The notes under the pieces were generated by a model. That model worked only from the letters and a program-made list of their open reading frames with translations, did not search any database and had not been told where the DNA came from. A DNA stretch of 64,000 nucleotides, taken from the NCBI GenBank assembly GCA_012927625.1, contig JABBOV010000024.1, forward strand, positions 1-64,000, written 5' to 3'. The stretch's first letter is position 1. Every line of letters starts with the position of its first letter. Source of the stretch: Glaciimonas sp. GTDB taxonomy: Bacteria; Pseudomonadota; Gammaproteobacteria; Burkholderiales; Burkholderiaceae_D. A program made the translations under genes and the position numbers. This document shows, piece by piece, positions 26,033 through 34,823 of the stretch.

Positions 26033-27505
26033 TCAGGATTGCGGCAAGACTTCTTCGCGCCACTGCAAGCTATTGCGGCCGATCAAGGCGCTGGCAGCAG
26101 GAGGCCCCCAAGTGCCCGCAGTATACGGAAGCGGCTCGGTTTCGTTCTGCTCCCAGTAGTTCAGTACCGGTTCGATCCATTCCCATGCCGCTTCCAGTTC
26201 ATCGCCGCGCATGAACAGTGTGAGTTGGCCGCGCAATACATCCAGCAGCAAACGCTCATAAGCTTCCATGCGCGGTGCGCGGAAGGTTTCGAGGAAATCC
26301 ATCTCCAGTTCAACCGGCTTCAAGCGCATGCTGTCGCCGGGTGTTTTAGCCATCAAATGCAGCGTAAGTCCTTCATCCGGCTGGAGCCGGATGACCAGGA
26401 CGTTTGGCTGAAAACTGTTGCTGTCCTGAGCAAAAATAGAATGGGGAATCGGCTTGAAACGCACCACGATTTCAGCCAGGCGATCCGGCATGCGCTTTCC
26501 GGTTCTTAAATAAAACGGTACGCCGGCCCAGCGCCAGCTATCGATTTCCGTTTTCAAGGCAACGAAGCTTTCGGTGCGCGAATGCGGGTCGGCGTCGGCT
26601 TCATCCCGATAACCGGGTACAGCAACGCCTTCAATGTAACCGGCGCGGTATTGGCCGCGCACCACATCTTGTGCCAGTGTGGTCGGCGTAAAGCGGCGCA
26701 GGGAGTGCAGCACTTGTAGTTTTGCGTCGCGTACCGCATCGGGCGCAATCGATGTCGGCGGTTCCATGGCGACGATGCACAGCAACTGCAGCAGATGGTT
26801 TTGCAGCATGTCGCGCAATGCGCCGGAGGTATCGTAATAATCCATGCGAGTGCCTACGCCCAAATCTTCGGCGATAGTGATTTGCACGTCGGAAATCCAT
26901 TCACGCCGCCACAACGGTTCGAATAATACGTTGCCGAAACGCAGCGCCAGCAGGTTCTGTACTGTTTCCTTGCCCAGGTAATGATCGATGCGAAATATCT
27001 GAGACTCCGAGAACACGCAGCCGACTTCAGCATTAATCTGTTTGGCGCTCGCGAGGTCGCGGCCGAGCGGCTTTTCGAGGACGACGCGGGAATTTTTGTG
27101 TACCAAGTTAGATGCGGCAAGGTTGCCGCAAATCTTGGAAAACAGGCCCGGCGGCGTAGCCAGATAATACACGCGAGTGATTGCCGCATCGTCGCGCACC
27201 GCTGCCACCAGCGCTGGATAGCTGCCAAGGTCGTCGGCGTCTAGTCGGACGTAGACAATCCGATTGAGGAATGTCTGCCAGGAGGCCGTGTCTGGAATAT
27301 TTTTTTTGAGGTGAATTTTTGCCTTCTTGTCGATTTCACGGTGGAAATCTTCCTGCTCCCAGTCATTGCGGCCGATGCAAATAATGCGTGCGGTGTCTGG
27401 AAAACTGCCGGCAACGCTGCATGAAAACAAAGCGGGAAGCAATTTTCGCATTGCCAGATCACCGCTGCCACCAAACAGAACAAAGTCGAAATCGTTAAGA
27501 ATCAT
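26033..27505 (-). CDS. zwf: Glucose-6-phosphate 1-dehydrogenase
   Basis: NADP-dependent first step of the pentose-phosphate and Entner-Doudoroff routes. From the ATG at 27505 the protein has 490 residues, close to the E. coli length. The nucleotide-binding motif is [20 protein letters not shown] at the N-terminus, the active-site segment [19 protein letters not shown] lies near residues 178-196, and [14 protein letters not shown] is near 143. The frame is open to an earlier ATG at 27550; neither start has a convincing ribosome-binding site. It lies between the lactonase gene and hexR, all leftward. Confidence 0.95.
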   Translation of the reverse strand: MILNDFDFVLFGGSGDLAMRKLLPALFSCSVAGSFPDTARIICIGRNDWEQEDFHREIDKKAKIHLKKNIPDTASWQTFLNRIVYVRLDADDLGSYPALVAAVRDDAAITRVYYLATPPGLFSKICGNLAASNLVHKNSRVVLEKPLGRDLASAKQINAEVGCVFSESQIFRIDHYLGKETVQNLLALRFGNVLFEPLWRREWISDVQITIAEDLGVGTRMDYYDTSGALRDMLQNHLLQLLCIVAMEPPTSIAPDAVRDAKLQVLHSLRRFTPTTLAQDVVRGQYRAGYIEGVAVPGYRDEADADPHSRTESFVALKTEIDSWRWAGVPFYLRTGKRMPDRLAEIVVRFKPIPHSIFAQDSNSFQPNVLVIRLQPDEGLTLHLMAKTPGDSMRLKPVELEMDFLETFRAPRMEAYERLLLDVLRGQLTLFMRGDELEAAWEWIEPVLNYWEQNETEPLPYTAGTWGPPAASALIGRNSLQWREEVLPQS

Positions 27506-27561
27506 TTTGTGGTTTGCGTAAGTTAATCGGATCAATTCTTCGGAATTCATAAGTATCGTAG

Positions 27562-27616
27562 GTCGGGTTAGCGTAGCGTAACCCGACGTTCTCGCCCGAA
27601 CATATCGGGTTACGCG
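27562..27616. repeat. Short palindromic intergenic element
   Basis: Perfect 9-bp inverted repeat GTCGGGTTA/TAACCCGAC (27562-27570 and 27579-27587), followed by a second copy of the same half (CCCGA, ACATA, TCGGGTTACGC) that runs into the end of the lactonase gene. GC-rich palindromes of this kind are scattered in many proteobacterial genomes. It sits between gnl and zwf and could form a stable hairpin in their transcript. Confidence 0.65.
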
Positions 27617-28518
27617 ATGCAGCCGCTAGCCCGGCCTGCAAAGTAAGCATATTCAGGTAGCCCAGGCACATCCACACGCATGGATAATACACAGCCGGAC
27701 AATGGATATTCTGCCAGTTCTGCCGCCCTACGATTGTGTCGTGCGCTGGTGATATACAAGGTGCGCAAATCCGCACCGCCAAAAGCGATCATGGTCGGGC
27801 AGCGCAAAGGTAACGGAATTTCGCGCAGAATTTCACCTTCCGGCGACAGTCGCAGCAGGCGTCCGCCGTCAAACATCGCGCACCAATAAGCGCCTTCGCT
27901 ATCGACTGCGGCACCGTCGGGGCGGCCGCCGTAATTGTGCAGCTTGTCGCTGGAAAATTGCCTGAAAACCTGCGGTGCGCTGGCCGTGCCGTGTTCCAGG
28001 TCGAATGCATAACGGCGTATCACATGTGCGGTAGTGTCAGCGTGATACAGCGTGCGGTTATCCGGGCTGAATGCCAGGCCATTCGATACCGTGAAGCCGC
28101 TCCAATGCGTATGTATTCTGCCTTGATCAAGGCAATACATGGCGCCCAATTGCCGGTCGCGCGGTTCATACAGCGAGCCGGCCCAGAAGCGCCCGGCAGC
28201 ATCGCAACGCCCATCGTTAAATCGCGTCGTCGCTGTGTCGTAAGGCGCGGGTGCAATTGCCTGCAATGTGCCATCGGCCGTGTTCAGATGAAAGAATCCA
28301 GTGCGTAACGCGACGATCAATCCACCCGTCGCGTTGCGTGCAATGCAGCCTGGTTCGCACGGCATTTGCCAACTACTGTGCTTATTATTTGCGGGATTCA
28401 GCCGGTGTACCGCATGGCCGGCGATGTCGACCCAGTACAGTGCCGCCTCATCCGGGTGCCAGAGCGGACATTCGCCGACTTGCATCGGCTGTTCAAACGC
28501 GACCTGAACAGGATTCAT
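27610..28518 (-). CDS. SMP-30/gluconolactonase family protein
   Basis: A 302-residue six-bladed beta-propeller of the SMP-30/LRE group, which hydrolyses sugar lactones using a metal ion. Visible family features are VGECPLWHPDEAALYWVDI at the N-terminus (metal-binding Glu), RFNDGRCDAAGRFWAGS near residues 97-113 (metal Asn), VSNGLAFSPDNRTLYHADT near 143-161, and DGAAVDSEGAYWCAMFDGGRLL near 201-222 (catalytic Asp). It precedes zwf and no pgl-type 6-phosphogluconolactonase gene is present, so it may supply lactonase activity to the pathway; that is inference. The last residues run into the palindromic element at 27562. Confidence 0.88.
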   Translation of the reverse strand: MNPVQVAFEQPMQVGECPLWHPDEAALYWVDIAGHAVHRLNPANNKHSSWQMPCEPGCIARNATGGLIVALRTGFFHLNTADGTLQAIAPAPYDTATTRFNDGRCDAAGRFWAGSLYEPRDRQLGAMYCLDQGRIHTHWSGFTVSNGLAFSPDNRTLYHADTTAHVIRRYAFDLEHGTASAPQVFRQFSSDKLHNYGGRPDGAAVDSEGAYWCAMFDGGRLLRLSPEGEILREIPLPLRCPTMIAFGGADLRTLYITSARHNRRAAELAEYPLSGCVLSMRVDVPGLPEYAYFAGRASGCIA

Positions 28519-28656
28519 GACGGCCGGTCTTGCACAAAAAGTTGCCCAGAGCGGAATGCCTGAAACGCTGTGCTTGCAATGTGTGGTCGAGGAAACATAT
28601 CTGACTGAATATGAAATAGATAAAATGTTAAGAAATTGAACTATACATTAACTTAA

Positions 28657-28671
28657 CGTAATATTACTACA
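28657..28671 (-). promoter_or_regulatory. HexR-type operator, lactonase-proximal
   Basis: On the minus strand reads TGTAGTAATATTACG, 14 of 15 positions of a TGTARTWWWATTACA-type HexR site. It lies 139 bp before the lactonase start and shares a 14-base core, inverted, with the edd-proximal site. Confidence 0.75.
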
Positions 28672-28867
28672 TAAATTATGTATTTGACTAATGTATAGCT
28701 GGCAAAATTCTACCTGGTGTTTGCATGGCATTTAGTGGTGTAGAGCACTACGTAAAACCTTAAAAGAAGACAGATTCAGCGTAGAAATCCATAATATTTT
28801 GCATGAATCTCAAGTCATTTTGTGGTAATTTTTAGTGTCCAATCTTCGCGCATTCGACCCTATTTAT

Positions 28868-28882
28868 TGTAGTAATATTACT
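28868..28882 (+). promoter_or_regulatory. HexR-type operator, edd-proximal
   Basis: Reads TGTAGTAATATTACT, 14 of 15 positions of the HexR consensus. It lies 25 bp before the edd start, where bound repressor would block transcription. Confidence 0.8.
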
Positions 28883-28907
28883 TAGTGCGGTTTATAAGGA
28901 TTACATC

Positions 28908-30836
28908 ATGCCACTACATCCTGTTGTATCTGCTGTTGCCGAGCGCATCATTGCGCGCAGCGCGCCTTACCGAACTGCCTATCTGGATCGACTGGAGGCG
29001 GCGCGCCAGGACACTGTCCAGCGTAGCAGTTTGTCGTGTACTAACCTGGCGCATGGCTTTGCCGCGTTCCCGGCCAATGACAAACTGGTATTGAAACAGC
29101 AGAAAAAACCTTCAGTGGCGATCGTATCCGCCTATAACGACATGCTGTCGGCGCATCAGCCTTTCGAGCGTTTCCCGCAATTGATCAAGGATGCGGTGCG
29201 GGCTGCCGGCGGGGTGGCGCAATTTGCCGGCGGCACGCCAGCCATGTGCGATGGCGTCACGCAAGGTCAGCCCGGCATGGAACTCTCTTTATTCTCGCGC
29301 GATACGATTGCAATGGCGACCGCGATTGCGCTGTCGCACAACATGTTCGATGCGGTGGTGTATCTCGGCGTGTGCGACAAAATCGTACCTGGACTGCTGA
29401 TCGGCGCATTGCATTTCGGCCATTTGCCGGCGGTGTTCATCCCGGCCGGGCCGATGACATCCGGTATGTCGAATCCTGAAAAATCCCGTATTCGCCAACT
29501 TTACGCACAAGGAAAAATTGACCGCGAAGGGCTGCTGGAAGCCGAGTCGCAGTCGTATCACGAAGCCGGTACCTGTACTTTTTACGGCACCGCCAACAGC
29601 AATCAACTCTTGATGGAAGTGATGGGTTTGCACTTGCCAGGGGCAGCTTTCATCACGCCGAATACGCCCTTGCGCGATGCGCTGACGAAGGCTGCTGGGC
29701 AGCGTGCAGTGGAGATCGCCGAGCACGGCAAGGAGTACACGCCGGTAGGACGTGTGGTGAATGAAAAATCCATCGTGAATGCCGTCGTCGGCTTGCTGGC
29801 AACCGGCGGATCGACCAATCACACCCTGCATCTGGTGGCCATCGCGAAAGCGGCCGGGATCGTGATCGACTGGAATGACTTTGATCAGTTGTCGTCCGTG
29901 ATTCCGATGCTGACCCGCATTTATCCCAACGGCGACGCCGACATCAACCATTTTCACGCCGCCGGCGGAACTGGTTTCGTGATCCGCGAATTACTGGATG
30001 CTGGCTTGTTGCACGACGATGTGACGACGATATTGGGTCATGGCTTGCGCGCCCATTGCAGCGAGCCATTTCTGCAGCCGGATCAAACGGTGATGTGGAA
30101 ACCCGCTGCCGCTGTCAGCGGTGACCAGGATGTGCTGCGCGCCATTGATCAACCGTTTTCCAGCGATGGCGGCATCAAGCTGATGTCGGGCAATCTCGGT
30201 CGGGCAGTGATGAAAGTGTCCGCAGTCAAGCCCCAGCATCGCTCGCTAGAAGCGCCTGCAATCGTATTCGATTCGCAGGAAGCGTTCATGCATGCTTACA
30301 AGGCGGGTCAACTGGATCGTGATTTTGTTGCGGTGCTGCGCTTTCAGGGGCCGCGCGCCAATGGGATGCCGGAGCTGCATGCGCTGACGCCGGCACTGGC
30401 AAATTTGCAGGATGGCGGCCGTCATGTCGCGCTGGTAACCGATGGCCGCATGTCCGGCGCATCGGGCAAAGTGCCGGCCGTAATCCACGTCTCGCCCGAG
30501 GTGCTGGCCGACGGGCCGCTGGGTCGCGTTCGCAATGGCGACATCATCCGCATCGATGCCGAAAACGGCTTGCTGGAGGCGCTGGTGCCAGCTGAACAAT
30601 GGTCGGCGCGGGCCCAAGCCAGCGTAGATTTATCGGCAAATCATATCGGCATGGGGCGCGAGTTGTTCAGCATGTTCCGTGCCGCGGTGAGCGCAGCGGA
30701 GGAGGGCGCAACTACTTTCGGCTTGCCGATTCCATTGCCGCTGCCGTTGTTGCAAGTTGCCAGTGAACATAAACCCGACGTTCTGGACGCCGAACCGTTC
30801 AATGATGAAGATCACCTGATCAAAAAACCAATATGA
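28908..30836 (+). CDS. edd: Phosphogluconate dehydratase
   Basis: Dehydrates 6-phosphogluconate to KDPG, the defining Entner-Doudoroff step; an iron-sulfur IlvD/Edd family enzyme. The 642-residue protein includes [22 protein letters not shown] near residues 104-125, [17 protein letters not shown] (cluster Cys) near 151-167, the third cluster Cys in [15 protein letters not shown] near 219-233, and the C-terminal [15 protein letters not shown] near 509-523. Two HexR-type sites lie upstream. The stop overlaps the eda start (ATGA), so the pair is translationally coupled. Confidence 0.97.
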   Translation: MPLHPVVSAVAERIIARSAPYRTAYLDRLEAARQDTVQRSSLSCTNLAHGFAAFPANDKLVLKQQKKPSVAIVSAYNDMLSAHQPFERFPQLIKDAVRAAGGVAQFAGGTPAMCDGVTQGQPGMELSLFSRDTIAMATAIALSHNMFDAVVYLGVCDKIVPGLLIGALHFGHLPAVFIPAGPMTSGMSNPEKSRIRQLYAQGKIDREGLLEAESQSYHEAGTCTFYGTANSNQLLMEVMGLHLPGAAFITPNTPLRDALTKAAGQRAVEIAEHGKEYTPVGRVVNEKSIVNAVVGLLATGGSTNHTLHLVAIAKAAGIVIDWNDFDQLSSVIPMLTRIYPNGDADINHFHAAGGTGFVIRELLDAGLLHDDVTTILGHGLRAHCSEPFLQPDQTVMWKPAAAVSGDQDVLRAIDQPFSSDGGIKLMSGNLGRAVMKVSAVKPQHRSLEAPAIVFDSQEAFMHAYKAGQLDRDFVAVLRFQGPRANGMPELHALTPALANLQDGGRHVALVTDGRMSGASGKVPAVIHVSPEVLADGPLGRVRNGDIIRIDAENGLLEALVPAEQWSARAQASVDLSANHIGMGRELFSMFRAAVSAAEEGATTFGLPIPLPLPLLQVASEHKPDVLDAEPFNDEDHLIKKPI

Positions 30837-31468
30837 AAATGTCGCCTACCATTCTTGAAATCATGCGCACTTCAGCCGTTATCCCGGTCATCGCAATCGA
30901 CGATCTGGCCCACGCGGTACCGCTGGCGCGTGCCTTGATCGCCGGCGGCATCCGCGTACTGGAAATAACGTTGCGCACCGCGCACGGGCTGGCTGCGATT
31001 CGCGCCATAGCAGAGCAGGTGCCGGAAGCGATAGTTGGCGTGGGCACATTGACGCAAGCATCGGAATTTGCCGCGGCTCGCGACGCCGGTGCAGTATTCG
31101 GCGTATCGCCGGGATTGACTGCGGCGCTGGTCGAAGGCGCGCAGAAAAGCGGCTTGCCTTTGCTGCCCGGCGTCATGACGCCATCCGAGGCGATGGCCGC
31201 GCGTGAGCTGGGCTTTAAGCAATTGAAGCTGTTTCCCGCAGTGCCGGCCGGCGGCATCGGCATGTTGAATGCGATTTACGGGCCGTTGCCGGACATCACG
31301 TTCTGCCCAACCGGCGGCATTTCAATTGCGACCGCAGCGCAATTCCTCGCCTGCAAAAATGTGGCCTGCGTAGGTGGCTCGTGGCTGACGCCAAAAGACG
31401 CCATGTTGTCCGGAGACTGGGCTCGCATCACCACGTTGGCGGCTGCGGCGAGTGCCTTACGCCAGTAG
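30833..31468 (+). CDS. eda: KDPG/KHG aldolase
   Basis: Cleaves 2-keto-3-deoxy-6-phosphogluconate to pyruvate and glyceraldehyde 3-phosphate, ending the Entner-Doudoroff path. The 211-residue TIM-barrel protein has [20 protein letters not shown], the catalytic Glu in LEITLRT near residues 43-49, [16 protein letters not shown] near 110-125, and the Schiff-base Lys in LKLFPA near 131-136. Its ATG overlaps the edd stop by 4 bp. A dispersed repeat begins 9 bp after the stop, in place of an obvious terminator. Confidence 0.97.
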   Translation: MKMSPTILEIMRTSAVIPVIAIDDLAHAVPLARALIAGGIRVLEITLRTAHGLAAIRAIAEQVPEAIVGVGTLTQASEFAAARDAGAVFGVSPGLTAALVEGAQKSGLPLLPGVMTPSEAMAARELGFKQLKLFPAVPAGGIGMLNAIYGPLPDITFCPTGGISIATAAQFLACKNVACVGGSWLTPKDAMLSGDWARITTLAAAASALRQ

Positions 31469-31477
31469 ACTTATTAA

Positions 31478-31558
31478 TATACTGGTGTGTAGTAAATTTT
31501 AGTTCCGCATTATATATATGCGGAGAAGCCTGCATTTTAAATTTTTTATAGGGAGTAT
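31478..31558 (+). repeat. Dispersed repeat, 81-bp class, copy 5
   Basis: Starts TATACTGGTG, contains CCGCAT at positions 28-33 and ATGCGG at 41-46 as a perfect inverted repeat around TATATAT, and ends GGGAGTAT (31551-31558). Just outside, TTAA precedes and GTTAA follows, so the ends form TTAATATACT against AGTATGTTAA, a 9-of-10 terminal inverted repeat. It lies between eda and a convergent hypothetical gene. Confidence 0.82.
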
Positions 31559-31614
31559 GTTAACTTATCGGGATTGTGCCGGCTCCAACTTCCATTATTT
31601 CAAACTCTTGGAAA

Positions 31615-31935
31615 TCAGATACGGCCTCGTTTGAATTCGGATATGAATGCTGTCGCTTGCGCATGCGTGACGACAATATCCAGGTCACCGTGGTACGCAT
31701 ATAAATAAGGCGTACCGCCCAGGCGATCGGTCATTTTTGCCAATAACAAAAATTGGGTACCCAGCGGAAATCGACCGGTGTCAGCTAACCGTCTGGAACA
31801 CTGCACCAACAACGTGCTGGAAAACGCTTGCCCCTGGATCGGCCGTATCTGCACCAGGCTACGTTTTCCGGTTGAAGTTGCCGGTATGAAGGACTCGACA
31901 ACCACTTGTCTATATGCAGAAGTATCACGGGTCAT
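31615..31935 (-). CDS. Hypothetical protein, 106 residues
   Basis: I do not recognise this protein. From the ATG at 31935, which follows AAGGAAAG, it has 106 residues. There are no membrane segments or signal peptide; it appears soluble with alternating hydrophobic strands (RQVVVESFI, SLVQIRPI, TQFLLLAKM, TPYLYAYHGDLDIVV). A single cysteine is present (LVQCSRR). An upstream extension of the frame to 32010 lacks a ribosome-binding site. It stands alone between a dispersed repeat and the terminator shared with ychF. Confidence 0.65.
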   Translation of the reverse strand: MTRDTSAYRQVVVESFIPATSTGKRSLVQIRPIQGQAFSSTLLVQCSRRLADTGRFPLGTQFLLLAKMTDRLGGTPYLYAYHGDLDIVVTHAQATAFISEFKRGRI

Positions 31936-32057
31936 AAGGGACTTTCCTTCTGGTCCAAATTTCGTTGTGGCTGGATGCTGTTGCTTTGCTGTTATTTTGC
32001 TATTAAGCATCTCTGGTCTATACCGAATTTTATCTGTAACTTTTTAACCCTATTAAA

Positions 32058-32081
32058 AAAGCCCAGTAAAAACTGGGCTTT
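32058..32081. terminator. Terminator downstream of ychF
   Basis: Perfect 10-bp inverted repeat AAAGCCCAGT/ACTGGGCTTT with a four-A loop. It terminates ychF leftward, 59 bp after its stop. Confidence 0.8.
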
Positions 32082-32140
32082 AAAGATATTTCCTGAGATT
32101 TTTGAAGCATCAGGAAATCGACTGAAACGCGTGTTTCGAT

Positions 32141-33232
32141 TCAGACGTTGAACAGGAAATTCAGCACATCGCCATCCTTGACTACGTATTCCTTGCCCTC
32201 GGCGCGCATCTTGCCGGCCTCCTTGGCGCCCGCTTCGCCCTTGTAAGTGATGAAGTCTTCATACGCAATGGTCTGGGCGCGGATGTAGCCGCGTTCGAAA
32301 TCGGTGTGGATCACGCCGGCTGCCTGGGGTCCGGTATCTCCCGCGTGGATGGTCCAGGCGCGCACTTCCTTTACGCCGGCAGTAAAGTAAGTCTGCAAAC
32401 CGAGCAGCTTGTAAGCGGCACGGATCAGCCGGTCCAGGCCAGGTTCTTCCAGCCCCATATCACCCAGGAAGGCAGCCTTGTCTTCTTCTTCCAGATCGGC
32501 AATTTCAGCTTCGATCGAGGCGCAAATCGCGACGATAGGTGCATTTTGCGATGCTGCATAAGCAGTCAGTTGATCCAGCAACGGGTTGTTGGTGAAGCCG
32601 GTGTCGGACACGTTGGCTACATACATCGCGGGCTTGGCGGTAATCAGGCACAGCGGCTTGATCAGCAGCATTTCCTCTGCATCCAGCCCCATCGCCCGCA
32701 CCGGTTGCGCTTCGTTCAAATGCGGCATGATGCGTTCCAGCAATTCGACCAACTTGGCGGCATCCTTGTCGCCGGAACGGGCTTTCTTGTGTTCGCGATG
32801 AATCGCTTTTTCGACCGTGCTCATATCAGCTAGCGCCAGCTCGGTCTGGATTACTTCGATGTCGTCCAGCGGATTGATTTTGCCGGCGACGTGGATCACA
32901 TTATCGTCTTCGAAACAACGCACCACATTGACAATCGCGTCGGTCTCGCGGATGTGCGCGAGGAACTGGTTACCCAAGCCTTCGCCCTTGGATGCGCCCG
33001 CCACCAGGCCGGCGATATCGACGAATTCGACAATCGCATTTTGTACCCGTTGCGGCTTGACGATGGCCGACAGCGCACTCAGGCGTGGATCCGGCACTTC
33101 GACTACGCCGACGTTGGGTTCGATAGTACAAAACGGGTAATTTTCAGCCGGGATGCCGGCTTTCGTGAGCGCATTGAAAAGTGTGGATTTACCGACGTTA
33201 GGCAGGCCGACGATGCCGCATTGGAGACTCAT
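32141..33232 (-). CDS. ychF: Redox-responsive ribosome-associated ATPase YchF/Ola1
   Basis: Conserved Obg-family NTPase that prefers ATP and binds ribosomes. The 363-residue protein has the P-loop [14 protein letters not shown] near residues 8-21, the switch motif [20 protein letters not shown] near 72-91, a modified G4 (YVANVSD), and the C-terminal TGS domain with [22 protein letters not shown] near 290-311. It ends with the family's [12 protein letters not shown]. It is isolated, with a 454-bp gap upstream that should contain its promoter and that of the rightward stress gene. Confidence 0.97.
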   Translation of the reverse strand: MSLQCGIVGLPNVGKSTLFNALTKAGIPAENYPFCTIEPNVGVVEVPDPRLSALSAIVKPQRVQNAIVEFVDIAGLVAGASKGEGLGNQFLAHIRETDAIVNVVRCFEDDNVIHVAGKINPLDDIEVIQTELALADMSTVEKAIHREHKKARSGDKDAAKLVELLERIMPHLNEAQPVRAMGLDAEEMLLIKPLCLITAKPAMYVANVSDTGFTNNPLLDQLTAYAASQNAPIVAICASIEAEIADLEEEDKAAFLGDMGLEEPGLDRLIRAAYKLLGLQTYFTAGVKEVRAWTIHAGDTGPQAAGVIHTDFERGYIRAQTIAYEDFITYKGEAGAKEAGKMRAEGKEYVVKDGDVLNFLFNV

Positions 33233-33686
33233 GATATGTGCTTTGCAAATGAAATTAAGGCGCTATTTTACCGGATGCGGGATGTAGGATTGATTTAACA
33301 GAGACTTGCGATGCCAGGCGCACCTAAAGTCGCACACGTCACATACTTTGCCCCATGTTTTCATGGGTGTTGCTGCCGGCCACTATTGGCCCAAGTGCCG
33401 AAACTGGGCTGGCGCACGTCAAATTTGAGCAATCCTTGCACTGGCAATGGTTCGCAAGGTTGATGTCTGGGGCAAGGTTTCAGCTTTTAAATATTTTAAA
33501 GCTAGTTGTATAGACTTACTTAACTTCACCGCATCGTAGAACTTGCATATACTTGATACATCCAAGCCGGGAGAGGAATCAAGATGCTTTGTGCGAAACA
33601 AGAACATGCAGATTCGATACCGGCCGATGAAAGATAATCACTAGGGTTATTTAAAAATAGTTTTTTGATAAAGTGGGGAATAAAAA
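33233..33686. other. Intergenic region between ychF and universal stress gene
   Basis: About 450 bp with no long frame. It becomes AT-rich toward the right. The only item I can point to is a possible 17-codon leader frame at 33584. No terminator-like hairpin or clear operator was seen. Confidence 0.5.
33584..33637 (+). CDS. Possible 17-residue leader peptide
   Basis: ATG to TAA frame encoding MLCAKQEHADSIPADER, preceded at good distance by GGGAGAGGA, the strongest ribosome-binding site in this gap. It ends 49 bp before the universal stress gene. It is too short to judge by composition, so it may be chance. Confidence 0.25.
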   Translation: MLCAKQEHADSIPADER

Positions 33687-34499
33687 ATGTCATTGAAGAA
33701 TTTGATGGTTCACCTGGACCAAGGCAAGCGCACTGCATCAAGGCTGGAACTCGCGGCATCGCTGGCGCGCCAGCATCAGGCACGCCTGATAGGCGTGTTT
33801 GGGCAACTGGCTCCGTCGCAACAAGTGGGTATGGTATCGACTTGGCCTACTGCGGCATACACGGAAGCTGCCGAGGCCAGCAAGGCGGTATTCGAGAAAG
33901 CAACTGCCGGCCTGCCGCAGGCCGAATGGCATGACATAAATCGCGGTAGCGAAACCGAAGTGCTGCGCCACATTACCGACCTGGCGCGTCATTCCGATTT
34001 GGTTGTAATGGGCCAGCATGATGAAACGGCCAAGTCTTATGTGCCGGCTGATCTGGTCGAGGAAGTAGTTCTCAATTCTGGCCGGCCGGTACTGATCCTG
34101 CCTTACGTCGGAACTTTCCATGAAGTGGCCAAGCGTCCCCTGATTGCGTGGAGCAATGCCCGCGAGGCTGCCCGCGCGCTCAATGATGCCCTGCCATTAA
34201 TGGCAGGTTGTGATGACGCCACTGTAATGTCGTTCTCCACTAGCGCCGAAGAGGCCCGCAGCAGCAGTAATGAAGTAACTCGTCATCTAGCCTGTCACGG
34301 CATCAAGGCCAAATCAGAAATCATGCTGGTCAATGACATTGGCATCATGGACATGTTGCTCAACCGGGCCGCCGACTTCGGATCCGACTTGCTGGTTATG
34401 GGTGCTCATGGCCATATCGGGCTGCCGTTTGTTAGCCGTGGCGCAGGCACCCGCTACATACTTCGACACATGACAGTACCGGTTCTGATGTCCAACTAA
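33687..34499 (+). CDS. Universal stress protein, two-domain
   Basis: A 270-residue cytoplasmic protein of the UspA superfamily with two tandem domains. The first begins SLKNLMVHLDQGKRTASRLELA and contains DLVVMGQHDE. The second ends with DLLVMGAHGHIGLPFVSRGA followed by TRYILRHMTVPVLMS, the GxxGx(9)G pattern that binds ATP in Usp proteins; the first domain lacks that pattern. Such proteins respond to stationary phase, oxidative or respiratory stress. It is a single-gene unit with its own terminator. Confidence 0.92.
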   Translation: MSLKNLMVHLDQGKRTASRLELAASLARQHQARLIGVFGQLAPSQQVGMVSTWPTAAYTEAAEASKAVFEKATAGLPQAEWHDINRGSETEVLRHITDLARHSDLVVMGQHDETAKSYVPADLVEEVVLNSGRPVLILPYVGTFHEVAKRPLIAWSNAREAARALNDALPLMAGCDDATVMSFSTSAEEARSSSNEVTRHLACHGIKAKSEIMLVNDIGIMDMLLNRAADFGSDLLVMGAHGHIGLPFVSRGAGTRYILRHMTVPVLMSN

Positions 34500-34545
34500 G
34501 GCGCAGTTAGAAAAGGCGCCAGATCCCGCGTGCTTGACGCAAAAA

Positions 34546-34570
34546 ACCACCGGCTTTGCCGGTGGTTTTT
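34546..34570 (+). terminator. Rho-independent terminator after universal stress gene
   Basis: Nine-bp perfect stem ACCACCGGC/GCCGGTGGT with a TTT loop, T-run after and A-run before; it lies 46 bp after the stop. Confidence 0.92.
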
Positions 34571-34823
34571 GAGTTCTATTCGCACTAGGCGCTGCTACAA
34601 AGTGAAGCAAAATGTCCAGTTTTTCCCTGAATCATTTGTGCATTTGATCGAATATCTCCAGATTTTTTTAAATCTTAGTTTCAGCAAACCACTTGCAAAC
34701 CCCCATCTTTACAATGATTCTGCCGGTCTCCTGTCTGGGACTCCTGTCTGGGACTATGCATGCGGCAACTAAAAATACATGAAGCAGTGTGCTGTTTCGC
34801 AAGGATGTTTCTGCTGGGCCCGT
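34571..34823. other. Intergenic region between stress gene and copA
   Basis: No gene. It contains a tandem duplication of the 13-mer CTCCTGTCTGGGA (34728-34740 and 34741-34753). Nothing else was recognised. Confidence 0.5.

Larger units (their letters stand above)
28519..28907. other. Divergent promoter region between lactonase and edd
   Basis: A 389-bp AT-rich region without a gene. It contains the two HexR-type operators listed separately and a perfect 10-bp inverted repeat CTATACATTA/TAATGTATAG (28641-28650, 28689-28698) that brackets the leftward operator. It must hold the promoters of both the gnl-zwf-hexR and edd-eda units. Confidence 0.7.

Noticed and set aside
33450-33560. ACCGCAT and CATATACTTG before the stress gene as a repeat copy
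   Set aside because: The distances between motifs do not match either size class.
34728-34753. Tandem 13-bp repeat downstream of copA as a functional iteron
   Set aside because: Only two units in a featureless spacer; most likely a small duplication.
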